In this document: positions 63,446 through 64,000 of the stretch, in pieces
Position numbering within the stretch: position 1 is the first letter of the stretch
How the letters are laid out: each line of letters starts with the position of its first letter
Assembly: GCF_014635325.1 (NCBI RefSeq)
Contig: NZ_BMCT01000003.1
Coordinates: forward strand, 480,659 to 544,658
Source: Azorhizobium oxalatiphilum
Lineage (GTDB): Bacteria; Pseudomonadota; Alphaproteobacteria; Rhizobiales; Xanthobacteraceae
Length of the DNA: 64,000 nucleotides
Reading direction: 5' to 3'
Position numbers and translations under genes: made by a program
The notes under the pieces: model-generated
What the model saw: only the letters and a program-made list of their open reading frames with translations
What the model was told of the DNA's origin: nothing
Database searches by the model: none

Positions 63446-63809
63446 GGGCGGCCTCCTTGATGGCTCCATTTCGGGGGGTGCAGCAGGGCGTCAGGTCGGC
63501 GATCAAGGGCGCGCAAATCTCAGGCCGCCCGCCGCAGCAATCTTTCACGAGGTAGCCGGCCAACTCCCGCACGGCGTCGAGCTTCGCCCGGTAGATGATC
63601 GAGCGACTGTGCCGCTCGGCTTCAATCAGTCCGGCGCGCGTCAGGACGGCGAGATGCGTCGACATGGTATTGTGGGGCACGGCCATGTGACGTGCGATAT
63701 CGCCAGCCGGCAGGCCCTCCGGCTCGTGCTCGATTAACAGCCGGAAGACGTCGAGCCGGGTCGATTGAGCGAGCGCCGCGAAGGCGAGAATGGCTTGTTC
63801 TGATTCCAT
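63438..63809 (-). CDS. arsR: ArsR-family regulator, first gene of the ars operon
   Basis: A 123-residue ArsR: ALAQSTRLDVFRLLIEHEPEGLPAGDIARHMAVPHNTMSTHLAVLTRAGLIEAERHSRSIIYR. The C-terminal cysteines (DCCGG, CAP, PCCTP) are likely the As(III) site. An inverted repeat covers its start, consistent with autoregulation. Confidence 0.93.
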   Translation of the reverse strand: MESEQAILAFAALAQSTRLDVFRLLIEHEPEGLPAGDIARHMAVPHNTMSTHLAVLTRAGLIEAERHSRSIIYRAKLDAVRELAGYLVKDCCGGRPEICAPLIADLTPCCTPRNGAIKEAAHD

Positions 63810-63831
63810 ATGTCGAGACTAATCGACATAT
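63808..63831 (-). promoter_or_regulatory. ArsR operator
   Basis: ATATGTCGA and TCGACATAT, perfect nine-base arms with a six-base spacer, overlapping the first codon of arsR. A nearby TAATCGA half-site lies at 63861-63867. Confidence 0.75.
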
Positions 63832-64000
63832 TTGCGAGGCACAAGGCCCTTTATCGGGATCTAATCGACTCACTGCGTTAAGAGAACGCGATGACCTATG
63901 CTTGGGCCGCAGCCCAATCCACGCCGACACATAAGGCTCAAGCTTAGAGGGCGTTTGAGAAGGATTCCCAAGACGGGTTTTGCGTGATTCATAGGCCGTC
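63832..64000. other. Region beyond the ars operon
   Basis: No gene is evident. It contains the -35/-10 region of the ars operon. From about 63946 the composition changes (GAGGGCGTTTGAGAAGG...), which might be the end of an insertion sequence continuing off the window, but this cannot be verified. Confidence 0.35.

Noticed and set aside
63946..64000. Possible insertion-sequence end
   Set aside because: The change in composition is suggestive, but no transposase codons or matching inverted end are inside the window.

Overview
The window looks like the chromosome of a GC-rich, nitrogen-fixing alphaproteobacterium of the Hyphomicrobiales. The best guess is Xanthobacter/Azorhizobium-like, because an NAD-linked molybdenum formate dehydrogenase operon sits beside fixABCX, nifW, nifQ and a separate nifH. 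The genus is inferred from gene content and was not checked by alignment.

About 1-19.7 kb is core metabolism. The fdsGBA-fdhD-fdsD operon (minus strand) encodes soluble formate dehydrogenase. It is followed by a nitrogen-fixation block: fixABCX with a small CCE_0567-type protein, nifW, an Irr-type Fur regulator, nifQ and a nifH not followed by nifDK. On the plus strand lie a degenerate receiver protein, an ArsC-like nitrogenase-associated protein and a rhodanese, then bolA-grxD and a DUF59 protein. I read six sigma-54 promoters here, with three perfect TGT-N10-ACA NifA sites. Two divergent intergenic regions are built symmetrically, with the NifA sites midway between opposed sigma-54 promoters.

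About 19.7-28 kb is an accessory module bounded by two direct copies of a roughly 240-bp AT-rich repeat. Each copy begins with TCAYTCCCACTC, the reverse complement of a guaA-like 3' end (Glu-Trp-Glu-stop), which is typical of islands integrated at guaA. It holds a TetR regulator, four SDR oxidoreductases, two SnoaL-like proteins, two VOC proteins, a saccharopine-dehydrogenase-like protein and an AraC regulator.

About 28-43.6 kb is defence cargo: an IetAS-like AAA ATPase plus subtilase, a DUF4209-type gene with an in-frame amber codon, a HEPN/PIN three-gene operon, a Fic protein, a DUF5677 pair, and a large PD-(D/E)XK-type protein followed in frame, after an amber codon, by a SEC-C zinc motif. 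It also holds HipB- and AbiEi-type antitoxins whose partners survive only as 5' stubs. Four such stubs (abiEi', hipA', abiEii' and a hypothetical) mark repeated module replacement.

About 43.6-57.5 kb is a conserved integrative/conjugative-element backbone: DUF932, ParB-like, methylase-helicase (strawberry-notch type), Toprim, DUF2493, small membrane proteins and DUF736. Several of these genes have nested stem-loop leaders that look like a repeated RNA element. About 57.6-63.8 kb is arsenic cargo on the minus strand: arsR, two arsC types, ACR3, arsH, a second arsR, arsO and an MFS transporter. No integrase, relaxase or type IV secretion gene lies in the window, so the element must continue beyond 64 kb.
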